DNA of 64,000 nt from Oceanotoga teriensis. GTDB lineage: Bacteria > Thermotogota > Thermotogae > Petrotogales > Petrotogaceae. Of the stretch, positions 17,293 through 27,300 are shown piece after piece. Position numbers and translations under genes: made by a program. Within the stretch, counting starts at the first letter, position 1. Each line of letters starts with the position of its first letter. The DNA is taken from assembly GCF_003148465.1 (NCBI RefSeq), contig NZ_QGGI01000002.1:1-64000 (forward strand). Reading direction: 5' to 3'. The notes below the pieces were generated by a model. It saw only the letters and a list, made by a program, of their open reading frames with translations, did not search any database and was not told the DNA's origin.

Positions 17293-18015
17293 ATGAAAGA
17301 ACATAAATTTAATTTTTATTTGGACAATAGAATCTTAGAAGTTCAATTGTTCTCAACTAAAAGAAAAACTATTCAAATAAAAATTGAAAATCAGAAAAAA
17401 ATAAAAGTAAATGCTCCTTATACATTAAAAATAGAAGAAATAATATATATATTAAATAAAAAATCTAATTGGATAAAAAATAAAATAATTTTTTTTGAAA
17501 AGAAAGGTTATGTAGAATTAAATAAAAAGTTTGAAGAAGGAGAAAGATTTTTATTTTTGGGTGATGAGTATATTTTAAAATTTTTAAATGGAAAAGGAGT
17601 AATAAATAAAAGTATATATTTAGAAAAGAATTTTTTAATATATACTTATAGGAAAAATGATCCAGATTCTATAAAGAATAATTTGAAAATTTGGTATAAA
17701 AAAGAAAGTTTAAATATCATAAATAAAAGAATTAATCATTATAAGAAATATTTTGATTATAATCCAAGAGATATAAAAGTAAAGGAACAAAACAAAAGAT
17801 GGGGTAGTTGTACTTATAAAGATGATTTATTGTTTAATTGGAAAATTATTATGATGAAAATTGATGTAATAGATTATATAGTCATACATGAAATGTGTCA
17901 TATGAAGTATAAGAATCACTCAAAAGATTTTTGGATTTTAGTTTCTAATATAATACCAGATTATAAGGAAAAAGAAAAATGGCTTAAAGAGAATTCATAT
18001 AAAATTGTATTTTAA
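17293..18015 (+). CDS. YgjP-like (DUF45) zinc metallopeptidase, 240 aa
   Basis: This is a YgjP/M48-like predicted metallopeptidase. The zinc-binding HExxH motif is in VIHEMCHMKYKNHSKDFW near residue 200, and the family signature RWGSC (NKRWGSCTYKD) precedes it. The N-terminal part is the usual DUF45 basic region. The physiological substrate is unknown for the family. The start is uncertain: ATG at 17293 follows the miaB stop, and a TTG at 17284 overlaps it; neither has a good ribosome site, which suggests translational coupling to miaB. Confidence 0.82.
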   Translation: MKEHKFNFYLDNRILEVQLFSTKRKTIQIKIENQKKIKVNAPYTLKIEEIIYILNKKSNWIKNKIIFFEKKGYVELNKKFEEGERFLFLGDEYILKFLNGKGVINKSIYLEKNFLIYTYRKNDPDSIKNNLKIWYKKESLNIINKRINHYKKYFDYNPRDIKVKEQNKRWGSCTYKDDLLFNWKIIMMKIDVIDYIVIHEMCHMKYKNHSKDFWILVSNIIPDYKEKEKWLKENSYKIVF

Positions 18016-18050
18016 AAAAACACAGATATCATTTTGATATCTGTGTTTTA
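18014..18050. terminator. Bidirectional terminator between YgjP gene and flagellar unit
   Basis: An 11-bp stem, ACACAGATATC (18020-18030) with GATATCTGTGT (18036-18046), is flanked by an A-run on the left and a T-run on the right. It can stop transcription from both converging units. Confidence 0.9.
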
Positions 18051-18320
18051 TCTTTCTATACTATTAAAAGATTTAAGTATCTGGTCAACTAAAGGTTTTA
18101 ACTCTTTTTTTGTAGCTGTTTTGGCATATTCGGCGTTTAACATTTCTCTAAACCATTTTTCTGTAGTAGATTTTTTTATTAAAGTATTATCAGAAAAGAG
18201 TTCGGAATTATACATTGAATTCAAAACATTTGAAAATAAGCTACTAACTATTTCTTCTGAAGCTTCTTTCATAGTTGTATTAGAACTATTAATACTTGTA
18301 TTATAAACAGGACCAATCAT
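18048..18320 (-). CDS. flgJ: Rod-binding protein FlgJ, N-terminal domain only, 90 aa
   Basis: This matches the rod-binding domain of FlgJ, the scaffolding protein for flagellar rod assembly: an EIVSSLFSNVLNSMYN helix, a FREMLNAEYAK segment and a C-terminal amphipathic helix. The muramidase domain found in proteobacterial FlgJ is absent, as is common outside proteobacteria. It is the last gene of the flagellar unit, starts two bases after the flgI stop, and ends next to the bidirectional terminator. The family call rests on context as well as sequence. Confidence 0.75.
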   Translation of the reverse strand: MIGPVYNTSINSSNTTMKEASEEIVSSLFSNVLNSMYNSELFSDNTLIKKSTTEKWFREMLNAEYAKTATKKELKPLVDQILKSFNSIER

Positions 18321-18322
18321 AA

Positions 18323-19312
18323 TTACATCACCACTAAATCTGCATATATGAAGTTTCCAGCAGAGAGATTTTGAATTATAGCTATTAAATCTTGAGGAAC
18401 AGCACCAGCAGCTTTTAAAGCAGATATTACATTATCAATCGTTGCTGGACTTCCATTTACTTGACCATTTTTAATAGATAGCACAAAGTTTCCATAACTC
18501 GTTGTTGTATCGGCAACTTTTACATTTCCTCCAAATATTATAGAACCTGTTTTTTCATTGATAATAATTTTAGCTTTATTATCCGGCTGAACTTCTACAT
18601 CTTCTATCATTGCAAGAAAAGAAATAAGGTCATCTTCGAATACGGCTGGAACATTTATTTTTATCGATGAAGCATCTATTGCTTTTGAAATTTTATTTGA
18701 AAAAGTAACATTTATAGCTCTAGAAACTCTAGATGCTGTTGAAAGATCAGGGTTTTTAAGATTTATTGTCACTGTATCTTCATTCACTAATTGTGTTGGA
18801 ATTTCATTTTCCACTATAGCTCCTTGCGGGATAGAACCAGAAATTTTATATTTTTTTTGTTGATTTGAGCTTGTTTTTACATCTGTTCCTCCTGTAATAA
18901 CACTACCCTGAGCTACAGCATATACCCTTTTATCAGCACCTTGAAGAGGAGTTTGTATTAAATATCCATTTTCTATAGATTTTGCATCTCCAACTGCCGT
19001 TACTGTAACATCTAATTTCATTCCAGGTTTATAAAAGGCCGGTATATTGGCAAATACCATTACAACAGCTGTATTTTTTGAATTTAATTTTGAATCTGTT
19101 TCAAGACCAAGATTAGCCATCATATTGGATAGCATTTCAGAAGAAATATTTCCTGAATCTCCAGATCCATTTAAACCAGTAACAAGACCTATACCAAATA
19201 GTTGATTATCTCTTGCACCCCTAAATTCTGATATATCTTTTATTCTAACCGCAGAAAATGAAATGGCGAATGAAAAAATTATTATTGAAACTATGAGGAG
19301 TTTTTTACTCAT
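18323..19312 (-). CDS. flgI: Flagellar P-ring protein FlgI, 329 aa
   Basis: FlgI forms the P ring around the flagellar rod in the peptidoglycan layer. A signal peptide covers about residues 1-20. The family start RIKDISEFRGARDNQLFGIG is followed by LVTGLNGSGDSG. Further motifs are LDVTVTAVGDAKS and, near the C terminus, SALKAAGAVPQDLIAIIQ. The protein is slightly shorter than the roughly 365 residues common in proteobacteria. It lies 14 bases after flgH. Its presence with FlgH and FlgA argues for an envelope with an outer layer. Confidence 0.93.
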   Translation of the reverse strand: MSKKLLIVSIIIFSFAISFSAVRIKDISEFRGARDNQLFGIGLVTGLNGSGDSGNISSEMLSNMMANLGLETDSKLNSKNTAVVMVFANIPAFYKPGMKLDVTVTAVGDAKSIENGYLIQTPLQGADKRVYAVAQGSVITGGTDVKTSSNQQKKYKISGSIPQGAIVENEIPTQLVNEDTVTINLKNPDLSTASRVSRAINVTFSNKISKAIDASSIKINVPAVFEDDLISFLAMIEDVEVQPDNKAKIIINEKTGSIIFGGNVKVADTTTSYGNFVLSIKNGQVNGSPATIDNVISALKAAGAVPQDLIAIIQNLSAGNFIYADLVVM

Positions 19313-19326
19313 CTTTTACACCTCCA

Positions 19327-19932
19327 TTAAAAGAATATATTTGCAATTCCAGATAAAAGTGAAGAAGTCCAAGAAGGTTCATTTGGATCTTGTTGGAATA
19401 TTACATCACCATCATACCATATTTTAGAATTAGCAATTTTAGATGATTCTATAAGACCACTTTTACTTATAGAACTGTTATCTACATATCCTTCAACTAT
19501 TATTTTTTTTCTTTGTTTTCCAACTTTTATTTCTTTTTCTCCTCTAATTTTATAAAGATTTCCATTTTTTTCACTTATTATTCCTGAAATATATACCTTA
19601 ACAGAAGCTTGAGAAGATGATGAATTTTGTTTATTATTTACTTTTACATCAGCTGTATCTGTTGTATTTAAAGGTAAAAAATTTTTCAAATCAACTCCAC
19701 CTATACTTTTAAAAACAGAACCTAAAGAGTCAACAGTAGCACCTTTATAGTCTGCCATATCATCAGAAAGAGAAAAAGTTGGGTTTTCTGAAACAGATAT
19801 TGTTATTATATCACCAATATCATATTCCTTTTGATAGGAGTAGATAGGTGCATTATTTTCATTCCATAATGAAGTTGCAAATATAAAGGAACAAGTAAGT
19901 AATATAGAAATTATAATATAAAATTTCTTCAA
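19327..19932 (-). CDS. flgH: Flagellar L-ring protein FlgH, 201 aa
   Basis: FlgH forms the outer-membrane ring of the flagellar bushing. A signal peptide is followed by the conserved GDIITISVSENP block and a C-terminal LRGEKEI-like segment (YKIRGEKEIKVG). Start is a TTG whose last two bases overlap the TGA of flgA, with GGAGGTG seven bases upstream, so translation is coupled. The only N-terminal Cys (about residue 14, in LLTC) has Thr at -1 and is not a convincing lipobox, unlike the lipoprotein FlgH of proteobacteria. Confidence 0.88.
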   Translation of the reverse strand: MKKFYIIISILLTCSFIFATSLWNENNAPIYSYQKEYDIGDIITISVSENPTFSLSDDMADYKGATVDSLGSVFKSIGGVDLKNFLPLNTTDTADVKVNNKQNSSSSQASVKVYISGIISEKNGNLYKIRGEKEIKVGKQRKKIIVEGYVDNSSISKSGLIESSKIANSKIWYDGDVIFQQDPNEPSWTSSLLSGIANIFF

Positions 19933-20858
19933 GGAGTATCACCTCCATTCCCAATATATAAAATGGGACCTTCTTTTAATATTCCTGTTATTTTTTTATT
20001 TGTAACTGTATTCACAACAGTTAAAGACTCACCTATAAAACCATCATTTAAAGCTTTTCCCCAAGAATTCACAGATATACCAGAAAAATTTACTACTATT
20101 GTTACTATATCATTTCTTTTTATATCGGGAATTCTTTTTAAATAAATAGGATTCAATATTTCATCTTTTTTTACGTATTTATTTGTTATATATTTTTCAA
20201 ATTCAAAATTTTCAGATGTTAAGATTTTATGGTTTAAAGTTAATATATTTGTAGTAGCTTCATAAGTATTATTTTTCATTATTTTTTCGTTTCTGTTCAA
20301 ATCATCCTTATAGAATAATACTTTTTTGAAATCAGCGACTGTTAGGATATAATTTCTGAATAAATTAGCACCATCTTTAGTCTTTATATTTGCATAAATA
20401 TAAAGTTTATCTTTATTTAAGAAATTACGTGTTATTTCAATACTTTCAACATTTAATTTTTCTTTTATATCAGGAAGTTCTACTAAACTCAAATTTGGAA
20501 AGTTATCATAAAAATAATTTTTTAAATATTTTTCTAGATCAAAAAAGTCTTCAACTTTATTTTTTTTATCGATTCTTATGATTATCACAGTTTCAGACTC
20601 AAATTTCAATTCAAAATCATTGTAATAACTTTTTAATATTCCATACATAGTTTTTTCGAGATTATTTGAATTAAATATAGTTTTTTCTGAATTTAAATAT
20701 CCTATTACTCGATTTATATTTAATTCTGGTATTAAATCATTCAAAGATAAAATTTCATCATCTGAATAAACTTCTTTTGGAATATAAAAAGTTTTTAAAG
20801 AATAGACTTGAGATATTGAAAATAACATCAGTAATAACATTAAAACTAATTTTTTCAT
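19929..20858 (-). CDS. flgA: Flagellar P-ring assembly chaperone FlgA, 309 aa
   Basis: FlgA is the periplasmic chaperone for FlgI. The C-terminal SAF/chaperone domain (about 215-305) shows YVKKDEILNPIYLKRIP, RNDIVTIVVNFSGI and a typical ending with VVNTVTNKKITGIL. A signal peptide covers residues 1-20. The N-terminal 200 residues are longer and less conserved than in proteobacterial FlgA, where the whole protein is about 220 residues. It lies between flgG and flgH, the order expected of a distal-rod and ring module. Confidence 0.82.
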   Translation of the reverse strand: MKKLVLMLLLMLFSISQVYSLKTFYIPKEVYSDDEILSLNDLIPELNINRVIGYLNSEKTIFNSNNLEKTMYGILKSYYNDFELKFESETVIIIRIDKKNKVEDFFDLEKYLKNYFYDNFPNLSLVELPDIKEKLNVESIEITRNFLNKDKLYIYANIKTKDGANLFRNYILTVADFKKVLFYKDDLNRNEKIMKNNTYEATTNILTLNHKILTSENFEFEKYITNKYVKKDEILNPIYLKRIPDIKRNDIVTIVVNFSGISVNSWGKALNDGFIGESLTVVNTVTNKKITGILKEGPILYIGNGGDTP

Positions 20859-20870
20859 AAAAAAATCCTA

Positions 20871-21656
20871 TTATCTTTTAAGATTTGATACAGTTCTTAA
20901 CATCTCATCTGAGGTTGTTATTGTTTTTGAATTTATGTCATAAGCTCTTTGAGCTACTATCATGTTAACCATTTCTTTTACAACATCTACATTTGATTTT
21001 TCAAGATAACCTTGTTGTAATGGTCCAAATCCGTCTTGATTAGGAATTCCTTCAACTGGATCACCAGATGCTGGAGTTTGTGTATATAGATTATTTCCAA
21101 TAGGTTTTAATCCAGCTGGATTAACAAATCTTACAAGTGTCATATTACCAAGATTTTGTATTGTATCATCTGCAAATTTAACACTTACTATACCATCAGG
21201 AGAAATAGAAATTTCTTGAGAATTTGCAGGTATAACTATATTTGGAACTACTAAAAGGCCATTAGATGTTGTTAATCTTCCTTCACCATCTCTTTTTAAA
21301 GAACCATCTCTTGTATAAGCTATTCTTCCATCTTGAAGTTGAACTTGTAAAAATCCATCCCCCATTATAGCTATATCTGTAGATCCACCTGTTTCTTCAG
21401 GATTTCCAATAGAAAATATTCTATTTGTTGCAGATAAAGTTGTTCCATGACCAACATATAGACCGGTTGGTAATGAAGAATCTTGAGCTGTAGGAGTTCC
21501 TGCTTCTCTTACAGCTTGATACAATAAGTCTTGAAATTCAGCTCTTTGTCTTTTAAAGCCAGTTGTTTCAACATTTGATAAGTTATTTGAAATTATGTCT
21601 AATTTTCTTTGTTCTGCATTCATTCCGGTTGCAGCACTGTATAAAGATACTAGCAT
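20871..21656 (-). CDS. flgG: Flagellar distal rod protein FlgG, 261 aa
   Basis: FlgG forms the distal rod. The N-terminal rod motif is ISNNLSNVETTGFKRQRAEF near 25-45, and the C-terminal motif is EMVNMIVAQRAYDINSKTIT near 235. GSTDIAIMGDGFLQVQLQDG in the middle is typical. The standard length of about 260 residues and better conservation than its neighbour make this FlgG rather than FlgF. It follows flgF by 15 bases in the unit. Confidence 0.95.
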   Translation of the reverse strand: MLVSLYSAATGMNAEQRKLDIISNNLSNVETTGFKRQRAEFQDLLYQAVREAGTPTAQDSSLPTGLYVGHGTTLSATNRIFSIGNPEETGGSTDIAIMGDGFLQVQLQDGRIAYTRDGSLKRDGEGRLTTSNGLLVVPNIVIPANSQEISISPDGIVSVKFADDTIQNLGNMTLVRFVNPAGLKPIGNNLYTQTPASGDPVEGIPNQDGFGPLQQGYLEKSNVDVVKEMVNMIVAQRAYDINSKTITTSDEMLRTVSNLKR

Positions 21657-21671
21657 CTCATGACCCCCTCA

Positions 21672-22385
21672 TTATCTTGATGAGATTTCTATTAATTTTG
21701 TATTCAATGAATCATTGGTAGTTACTGCTCTTTGAAGTATATCAAATTGTCTATTTGCATTTATTAAATTTACCATTTCTTCAAGAGTATTAACATTAGA
21801 TTTTTCTATAAACCCTTGTTTTATTTTGGAACTTTGTAAGTTAATTTCATCGCCTGAAAAATAATTATTTCCAACTTTGTAAATATTTTCTAATTCAGTA
21901 TTATAAAAAGCAACATTGTTTTCTTGTATATTTCCATTTTCATCTACTTGAAATGAATCTTGAATAATTATAGGTTGATTGAATTCATCTAAAATATAAT
22001 CTCCAGAATTATTTACAAGAAAGCCATCATTGTTTACTTTAAATTCTCCATTTCTGGTATAAAAATAATTATCACCAGAAAGTACTTTGAAAAAACCATT
22101 ACCTTCAATTGCAAAATCAAGATTATTTGATGTTTCTTCTAAAACACCTTGAGTTATTATTGGATAAACTTTGTCTAAAACAACTCCTGAATAGACGTTT
22201 CCAATTAATTCGCCTTTTTTATTTTCTTTTGAATAAGCATGTATTTCTTTTTCAAGAATACTTTTGAAAGTATTTATATCTTTTTTATAACCAGTTGTAT
22301 TAGCATTGGCAAGATTATTGGATATTTTATTTACTTCGGCAAAAGAGTTTAACATACCCATTGCTGAATTATAAATTCCCCTCAT
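21672..22385 (-). CDS. flgF: Flagellar proximal rod protein FlgF-like, 237 aa
   Basis: This is a second rod protein of the FlgF/FlgG family. The N-terminal motif KISNNLANANTTGYKKDI and the C-terminal EMVNLINANRQFDILQRAVT are conserved. It is shorter than FlgG and lacks the long central domain of that protein, fitting FlgF in a flgF-flgG pair. The exact paralogue name is by position and length. It is transcribed directly after mreB with 16 bases between. Confidence 0.82.
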   Translation of the reverse strand: MRGIYNSAMGMLNSFAEVNKISNNLANANTTGYKKDINTFKSILEKEIHAYSKENKKGELIGNVYSGVVLDKVYPIITQGVLEETSNNLDFAIEGNGFFKVLSGDNYFYTRNGEFKVNNDGFLVNNSGDYILDEFNQPIIIQDSFQVDENGNIQENNVAFYNTELENIYKVGNNYFSGDEINLQSSKIKQGFIEKSNVNTLEEMVNLINANRQFDILQRAVTTNDSLNTKLIEISSR

Positions 22386-22401
22386 AAAAATCCTCCTCAG
22401 T

Positions 22402-23403
22402 TTATTCTACATGGACACTACTTAATAGTTCTATATCTTCTAATAAAATTCCTGTACCTTTTGCACAAGTTAAGTGAGGATCTTCTGTAACTATTGTGTT
22501 AACACCGGTCTTTTCTTTGAGTAATTTATCAAGTCCACGTATTCTTGAAACTCCACCAACTAATATTATGCCATTGTTCATTACATCAGCTGCAAGTTCA
22601 GGGGGGGTTTTTTCTAAAACATTTTTTGCTTTTATTATTATTTCATTTAAAACAGGTTTTATAGCTTCAAAAATATCATCTGAATTTATTTTTATAGATG
22701 AAGGAAGACCAGTTTTTATATCCTGCCCTTTAACTTCTATTTCTATTGTTTCTTCATCTTTATAAGCTTTTGCTATTTCTTTTTTTATTCTTTCGGCAGT
22801 AGAAGTTCCTATAGAAAATCTATAACTTTTTTTGATATATTTAACTATTTCATCATCCATCGCTTCTCCGGCTACTTTTATCGATTCACTTTCCACTGTT
22901 CCGCCTAAACTAATTACTGCAATATCCGTTGTGCCTCCGCCTATGTCTATTACCATATGTCCATTAGGTTTTGTTATATCTATTTCACTTCCTATTGCAG
23001 CTGCTAAAGGTTCAGAAACTAAAAATACTTGAGAAGCTCCAACTCTTTCAGCAGCTTCTTTTACGGCTCTTCTTTCAACATCAGTAGTTAATGCTGGTAT
23101 ACCAATTATCAATTTTGGTTTTGAAAATGATAACCCTTTTTTCGCATTTTTTAAAAAATATCTCAAAACTTCTTCTATAACTTCAGGATTTGTTATTACT
23201 CCATCTTGAACAGGTCTTATAATCTTTATTTGTTCTGGGGTTTTTCCTATCATTTCCTTAGCTTGAGTACCTATAGCTATTATTTTTTTCTTTTTTGCAT
23301 CTATAGCAACAACAGATGGTTCTTCTATTATTATTCCTACTCCTCTTTGATAAACAACAAAAGTAGCAGTTCCAAGGTCTATTCCAAGATCATGTTTAGC
23401 CAT
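22402..23403 (-). CDS. mreB: Rod shape-determining protein MreB, 333 aa
   Basis: This bacterial actin organises cell-wall elongation along the inner membrane. The phosphate-binding motif DLGTATFVVY near the start, the VIDIGGGTTDIAVISLGG motif near 155-172 and the adenosine motif GIILVGGVSRIRGLDKLL near 285 are all present. The length is typical. It lies inside a flagellar rod/ring unit rather than with mreC-mreD. GGAGG precedes the ATG. Confidence 0.94.
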   Translation of the reverse strand: MAKHDLGIDLGTATFVVYQRGVGIIIEEPSVVAIDAKKKKIIAIGTQAKEMIGKTPEQIKIIRPVQDGVITNPEVIEEVLRYFLKNAKKGLSFSKPKLIIGIPALTTDVERRAVKEAAERVGASQVFLVSEPLAAAIGSEIDITKPNGHMVIDIGGGTTDIAVISLGGTVESESIKVAGEAMDDEIVKYIKKSYRFSIGTSTAERIKKEIAKAYKDEETIEIEVKGQDIKTGLPSSIKINSDDIFEAIKPVLNEIIIKAKNVLEKTPPELAADVMNNGIILVGGVSRIRGLDKLLKEKTGVNTIVTEDPHLTCAKGTGILLEDIELLSSVHVE

Positions 23404-23416
23404 TTTGTTACCTCCA

Positions 23417-24076
23417 TTATAAATTAATTATAGACTTAGCTTTTAATTCATTAAGCAATTCTATATTTGAGTTTTTTACTATTGTATTGTATTCAACCTT
23501 TATATCTTCTAATTTATTTGTGCTTTTAAACCCTTTATTGAAATAATACCAAAATATCCAAGGATCATTTATGAAAAGATCGCATTCAGTTGATAAATTT
23601 TCGATTGCAATATCATATATCAATATGTTTTGATCTTTGAGTTCTATTTTATATACTTCTTTATTTATTAATTCTATTCCTGAATTTGGATTAGATAAAT
23701 AAGTTGAAAGAATTAAAGAACTTGAATTTTGATCTTTTTTATTTTTTACTTTTTTACTATTCACTTTTCCTTTTACTTGATTAAATAATATCTTTGATGT
23801 AAGTCTTTCATCTACTAAGAAGACTTTACATTTTAAGATATCTTTGATTTTTAAAGCTTCATTTATAACATTGTACGTTTGGGTAGAGTATCTACCAGAC
23901 ATAGATAAAGGCATACCAAAAACTAAAGTATCTGAAGAGTTTATTTTTTCATTTTGTAAATAATTTAATAAATTTTCTTTTTCTACAGTATCTTTAGGAA
24001 CTGATATTCTTAAAATTTCATTTGCACTTGATATACCACATCTTTTGTCTCCATGATCTATTCCATAAATTTTCAT
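23417..24076 (-). CDS. yqgF: YqgF/RuvX-family RNase H-fold protein with C-terminal extension, 219 aa
   Basis: This matches YqgF (RuvX), a putative Holliday junction resolvase or pre-16S rRNA nuclease. The acidic active-site motifs are intact: GIDHGDKRCG near residue 4, VDERLTS near 98, and an Asp before the SSSLILSTYL helix near 125. The family is usually about 140 residues; some 80 extra residues follow the core and I do not recognise them. ATG at 24076 overlaps the TGA of the preceding gene (ATGA), favouring it over an in-frame ATG 18 bases upstream. Confidence 0.78.
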   Translation of the reverse strand: MKIYGIDHGDKRCGISSANEILRISVPKDTVEKENLLNYLQNEKINSSDTLVFGMPLSMSGRYSTQTYNVINEALKIKDILKCKVFLVDERLTSKILFNQVKGKVNSKKVKNKKDQNSSSLILSTYLSNPNSGIELINKEVYKIELKDQNILIYDIAIENLSTECDLFINDPWIFWYYFNKGFKSTNKLEDIKVEYNTIVKNSNIELLNELKAKSIINL

Positions 24077-24342
24077 CTTTTTAATAGCTCCCATATAATA
24101 TCTTTATTTAGTTTTTTAATTTCAAATATAATACCATTTTCTTCCAAAATATTTTTTATTATTTTTTCATCTTTACTGCTTGCGGTTAAAACTGGTGCAC
24201 AAACTTCAAGAACTGTTTTTGGAGCAGGAAATATTTTAGAAAATATATTATTATTTTTTAAAAGATCCTTGACATAAATTATTTCATAATTTTTTATTAA
24301 AATCACCATATTTATATCGAGAGTAGTTCTTAATTCTGTCAT
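24073..24342 (-). CDS. DUF3343-like small protein, 89 aa
   Basis: This is a small soluble protein with the pattern of DUF3343 (putative Se/S carrier-like): a hydrophobic strand and helix, then FPAPKTVLEVCAPVLTAS with one conserved Cys near residue 48, then a helix and NGIIFEI. DUF3343 members have a Cys-Gly at this point, here Cys-Ala, so the match is suggestive only. AAAGGAG lies seven bases before the ATG. It starts one base after recJ ends and overlaps yqgF, so it is clearly cotranscribed. Confidence 0.5.
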   Translation of the reverse strand: MTELRTTLDINMVILIKNYEIIYVKDLLKNNNIFSKIFPAPKTVLEVCAPVLTASSKDEKIIKNILEENGIIFEIKKLNKDIIWELLKR

Positions 24343-24343
24343 T

Positions 24344-27300
24344 TTAAACTCCTTTAAACTTAAAATCTGTTATATTTGTTTTGAAAAGTTCCATAAATTT
24401 TTTACTATCAATATCTTCAAAAAAATGTATACTATCTTTTATAAGCCAACCATCTAATATACTTTCTTTATTTTTCACTGAGTTATGAAGTAATTTTAAG
24501 TTAAAATCTTCAAAAATTTCATATTTGTTTGATAAGTTAATAATTAATCCTGTATCAGTTAATTCATCTAAGACAACTTTACCAAATTCAATATCACCTT
24601 TAAACATTTTATTTATTATTTCATTTTCTTTTTGTGAAGGATTATTTTTTATAAAATCATATGTTTGTTTTAATACATTACTCGATGGATACATACGTGC
24701 AAAATCATATGATAATCTTGCTCTAAACTTTTCATCATAAGCAAGAACAAACTTTATAACTCCTTTTTTTGATGACCAAGAAGCTACGATATCTATTAAT
24801 TCAAGTCTTGTTTTTGGAACATCTAATATTATAAATATAGGATTCTTGCCTTTTAATTCCATCGATAATCCATTATTTGAATATGAAGATATTAGTATGT
24901 TTGAATTATTTTTTTTGAAATTTTCTTTTACTAATAATTTATATGTAAATTCCATCGAATTGTTAAAAACTTTTATAGAGTCTTCTAAAATATTGAATTG
25001 ATCTGATATTATTTTAGAAAGTTTTGTTTGTTTTGTTTCATCATTTAGCATTATTACTTTATTTATATTTTCATTTATATAATCATTTAATATTTCAGAT
25101 AATTTTTTCTTTTCTCTTATAATTTCATAGTTTGATGGGCTTACATTTGATACCAAAACTTTAAATCCAGCTCTTTTAAAATATTCTTTTAAGCTTGTAT
25201 GAAATAATGTTCCAAAAGAAGATATATTATTTTTTTTGAAAATTATATATTTTCTGAATTCTGTATATTCTTTTATGTTTTTTATAGCTGGATGTGCCAT
25301 AGAATAAAATGGTTCATCAATTATAATTTCAAATATATCAGAACTAAACATTTTTAAATTATGAAAAAATGCTGGTACTGTTATAAATATAATTTTTTGA
25401 TTTAATATAGTTTTATTATTTATTCTTGATTTTTTATTAAAATACATATTAGATGAAGATATATAAGATGAAATTATATTATAAGTATGTTTTAAAACTA
25501 TATTAGAAGCACCTATTATAACAACTTTTTTATTATTGTTAATAGAATCAAATATTTTTTTTAACATTGCGGCATATTTAATTCTACTTGGCAAAAACAT
25601 GGCAATTTTGTTTTCTGAAATATTATCTTTTATAACATCTATTTTTGATACTTTATAAGTTTCTTCTTTTAAGATGCTATTTATGTCTAAAGAACTTATA
25701 TCTTTATTTAACTGCTCATTGCTTTTTAAATTTAAATCTTTCAAATAAAATTTTAAAAATTTATGTTTTAAATTATATGAATTTTCTTGTCTAAAATTAC
25801 CAACTATATCTAAATATATGCTTGTTGGATTATTATATCTCGCTTCTTTTAAATTTGGAGCTAATCCATATCCAATTATGTCCATTATTAAATCTTTTTT
25901 ATTTCTTATTTTACCTGCAAAACTTTCTACTGCATTACCAAAGAATTTCATGTTTTCCGCTTTAACATTTTTCATTAAGAATACAGGCTCTGGATTTTTA
26001 TAACCATATGGTTCTAATTTTTCTATTTCATCGAAGAATGTAGGCCAAATTTTTTCTATTTCCATATCTATTGAAACTTCTGAAATAGGCTTTTTTTCTC
26101 CATATAAATCAAAATATGATTCATTTACCTTAGTTCTTAATAAATCTAAATTATCATTTGGGACGGAAAATCCAGCTGCTAATTCATGGCCTCCAAATTC
26201 TTGAAATAAATCTTCTTTAGAAGAATTTTTAAACAAATCCATTAAGTTAATTCCTTGAGGACTTCTTGCCGAACCTTTTCCAAAAGTTTCTTCTTTTGAA
26301 ATCATCAGTACGGGTTTATTGAATTGAGAAGAAAGTTTTGAAGCAACTATGCCAAGAACACCAAGATGCCAGTTATCTCCACTCAATACTATTACTTTAT
26401 CTTTTTTATATTCTGGGTTTACATCCATTTGACTTAAAGCAAAGAGATAAATCTCTTTTTCTTTTGCTTGTCTTTTACTGTTGAGTTTTATTAAAGCACT
26501 TACATTTTTTTGTATTTCTGAATCATTTTTTGATGTCAAAAGTTTAAACGCTGTAAAAGCATCGGCCATTCTTCCGGCAGCATTAATTTTAGGTGCAACT
26601 TTATAAGCTATTATATGTGATTTTATTTCTGAAGGAACTATTTTCAATTCTTTTAGAAGAGCTTCTACGCCTTTTAAAGGATTTTTTCTTATTTTATCTA
26701 AACCTCTTTTTACAAAATATCTGTTTTCTGATAAAAGAGGTACTATGTCAGCAATAGTTCCTATAGCTACTAAGTCTATATAATTATATGGATCAAAAGA
26801 AGGATTTATTTCTTTAGATAAAGCCAATAAAACTTTAAAAGCAACTCCAACTCCAGCAAGTCCCTTAAAAGGATAATTATTATCTTTTCTCTTTGGGTTT
26901 ACAACGGCATCAGCTGGTGGAAGGTTTTCTTGCTGTTCATGATGATCTGTTACTATTACTTTCATCCCAAGTTTTTTTGCAAAGCTTATTTCTTCAATTG
27001 AAGTTATTCCACAATCTACGGTTATTATGTTTTTGAATCCATTTTTATTAAAATCAGATATTGCATCCATATTCAGACTATAACCTTCATCCATTCTCGA
27101 AGGAATATAAGCATCAACATTAAAACCAAGATCTTTCAAACCCATATATAATGTTGCAGCTGCAGTTACTCCATCAACATCATAATCTCCAAATACGACG
27201 ATTTTTTCTTCTTTTTGTTTTATTTCTTTGAGTAAAGATACAGCTTTATCCATATCTTTTAAGTAAAAAGGATCTATTACTTGATTTTTAGAGGGATTTA

